Below, one piece after another: positions 63,367-64,000 of a stretch of DNA of 64,000 nucleotides. Location: NCBI RefSeq assembly GCF_001468085.1, contig NZ_LNZB01000036.1:44967-108966 (forward strand), read 5' to 3'. This DNA is from Legionella waltersii (lineage in GTDB: Bacteria > Pseudomonadota > Gammaproteobacteria > Legionellales > Legionellaceae). Each line of letters begins with the position of its first letter. Position 1 is the first letter of the stretch. A program made the translations under genes and the position numbers. Below the pieces are notes generated by a model that was not told where the DNA came from, made no database searches, and was given only the letters and a program-made list of their open reading frames with translations.

Positions 63367-64000
63367 TTAATTGTAGGGTTCTATTAAAGTCAGCTGTCGT
63401 TTGACGGACAATAAGGCCCCAAGCCACCCAAGTATAGTAGCAAAAACAACAAGAATCAAGATTTGTCGTAATGACAAACATGTTAACGGATAGTGCATTT
63501 GATACACAACAGCCAGCTGATTTACAGCGACCCCTAGACTTAAGATAAAAATATTAACAAAGAAAACAGCCAAAACGGCTCCCGACAGCCCATACCAAAC
63601 CCCTGAGTACAAAAACGGTCTTAAAATAAAAGGGTCTGTAGCGCCGATCAGTTTTAAAATTTGAATTTCCTCTTGTCTGCTATGAATGGATAAGCGCAGG
63701 GTGTTTCCTATGATAAATACGACAGCCAACGCCAATAAAAGCATCACCGCATTGGCTAATTTTCCTGAAACCCCCAAAATAGCATGTAAGCGATTTATCC
63801 ACTCCACATCCAATTTGATCGTTTCTACTTGTTGAAAAGTCTGTAATTTTCGCGATAACAAATCAACTTTTGCTGGAGAATCCACACTTGTATCAGGAAC
63901 AACTTCAATCACTGCAGGCAATGGATTTTCAGGCAAGTACCGCATAATATCCTGCATCCCTTCTTGTTGAGTGAGCTCCTTTAATCCATCAGCGGCCGAT
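63367..64000 (-). CDS. ftsX: Cell division protein FtsX (5' end cut by window edge)
   Basis: FtsX is the membrane partner of the ATPase FtsE and activates cell-wall hydrolases at the septum. The reverse strand is open to the window end (about 211 codons), so the N-terminus and the first membrane helix are missing. The remaining part has the periplasmic loop (NPLPAVIEVVPDTSVDSPAK), LANAVMLLLALAVVFIIGNT, the conserved SRQEEIQILKLIGATDPFIL and two further membrane helices. An internal ATG at 63957 is not the real start. rpoH follows. Confidence 0.92.
   Translation of the reverse strand, partial: SAADGLKELTQQEGMQDIMRYLPENPLPAVIEVVPDTSVDSPAKVDLLSRKLQTFQQVETIKLDVEWINRLHAILGVSGKLANAVMLLLALAVVFIIGNTLRLSIHSRQEEIQILKLIGATDPFILRPFLYSGVWYGLSGAVLAVFFVNIFILSLGVAVNQLAVVYQMHYPLTCLSLRQILILVVFATILGWLGALLSVKRQLTLIEPYN

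Overview
The window looks like a chromosomal segment of a Legionella species, probably not L. pneumophila itself, although I could not search for the closest relative. The evidence is the enhA-enhB-enhC locus, a letA-uvrC pair, phhA, gammaproteobacterial housekeeping synteny (carB-greA, lptFG/pepA-holC, murJ/rpsT, rplU-rpmA-obgE, ispB, ftsX-rpoH), and several genes that resemble Icm/Dot effectors. The DNA is moderately AT-rich. The interval from about 3.7 to 6.3 kb is visibly richer in AT than the rest.

Layout. 0-3.7 kb: greA (partial) and carB. 3.7-11 kb: an accessory island. It holds two paralogous small proteins with near-identical promoters that fit the Legionella PmrA box, the remnant of an LRR-type gene, an intact LRR-type gene with a duplicated 3' end, a REP-associated tyrosine transposase (RAYT) surrounded by REP palindromes, and a degenerate GGDEF-EAL membrane protein. 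11-20.4 kb: HxlR regulator, ElyC-like protein, lptG, lptF, pepA, holC, a DUF1840 gene, a second M17 peptidase, murJ and rpsT. 20.4-24.9 kb: three probable effector-type genes, one of them an atypical protein kinase. 24.9-31.7 kb: enhABC, overlapping a TauD-like oxygenase and an FkbM methyltransferase. 31.9-37.2 kb: PAS-GAF-GGDEF-EAL protein, uvrC, letA. 37.3-45 kb: phhA, a CinA-like gene, obgE, rpmA, rplU, rplY, pth, ychF, ispB. 45-49 kb: three tandem paralogous SAM methyltransferases plus a JmjC/cupin-like oxygenase, an unassigned modification cluster. 49-51.7 kb: feoABC with a Fur-box candidate. 51.7-64 kb: two small exported or membrane proteins, zapE, hydrolases, panB-panC-AAA ATPase, a PycA-type biotin carboxylase, an internally duplicated membrane protein, rpoH and partial ftsX.

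Four families of short dispersed repeats run through the intergenic spaces: (i) RAYT-linked REPs built on CCGCTCCCTNACGGTCGCGG; (ii) a 29-bp palindrome, GGGGACGGACCCC-AGT/ACT-GGGGTCCGTCCCC; (iii) a MITE-like unit ending in TGAGGRATCGACAC; (iv) an element of about 120 bp, plus a 63-bp relative, with AGGACTTRCG ends. They repeatedly sit at gene ends, and one supplies the last codons of a biotin carboxylase.

The most promising undescribed systems are the methyltransferase/JmjC cluster, the PmrA-box paralog pair, the enhABC-TauD-FkbM overlap operon and the duplicated membrane protein at 60.3 kb. No rRNA, tRNA or CRISPR array was seen.
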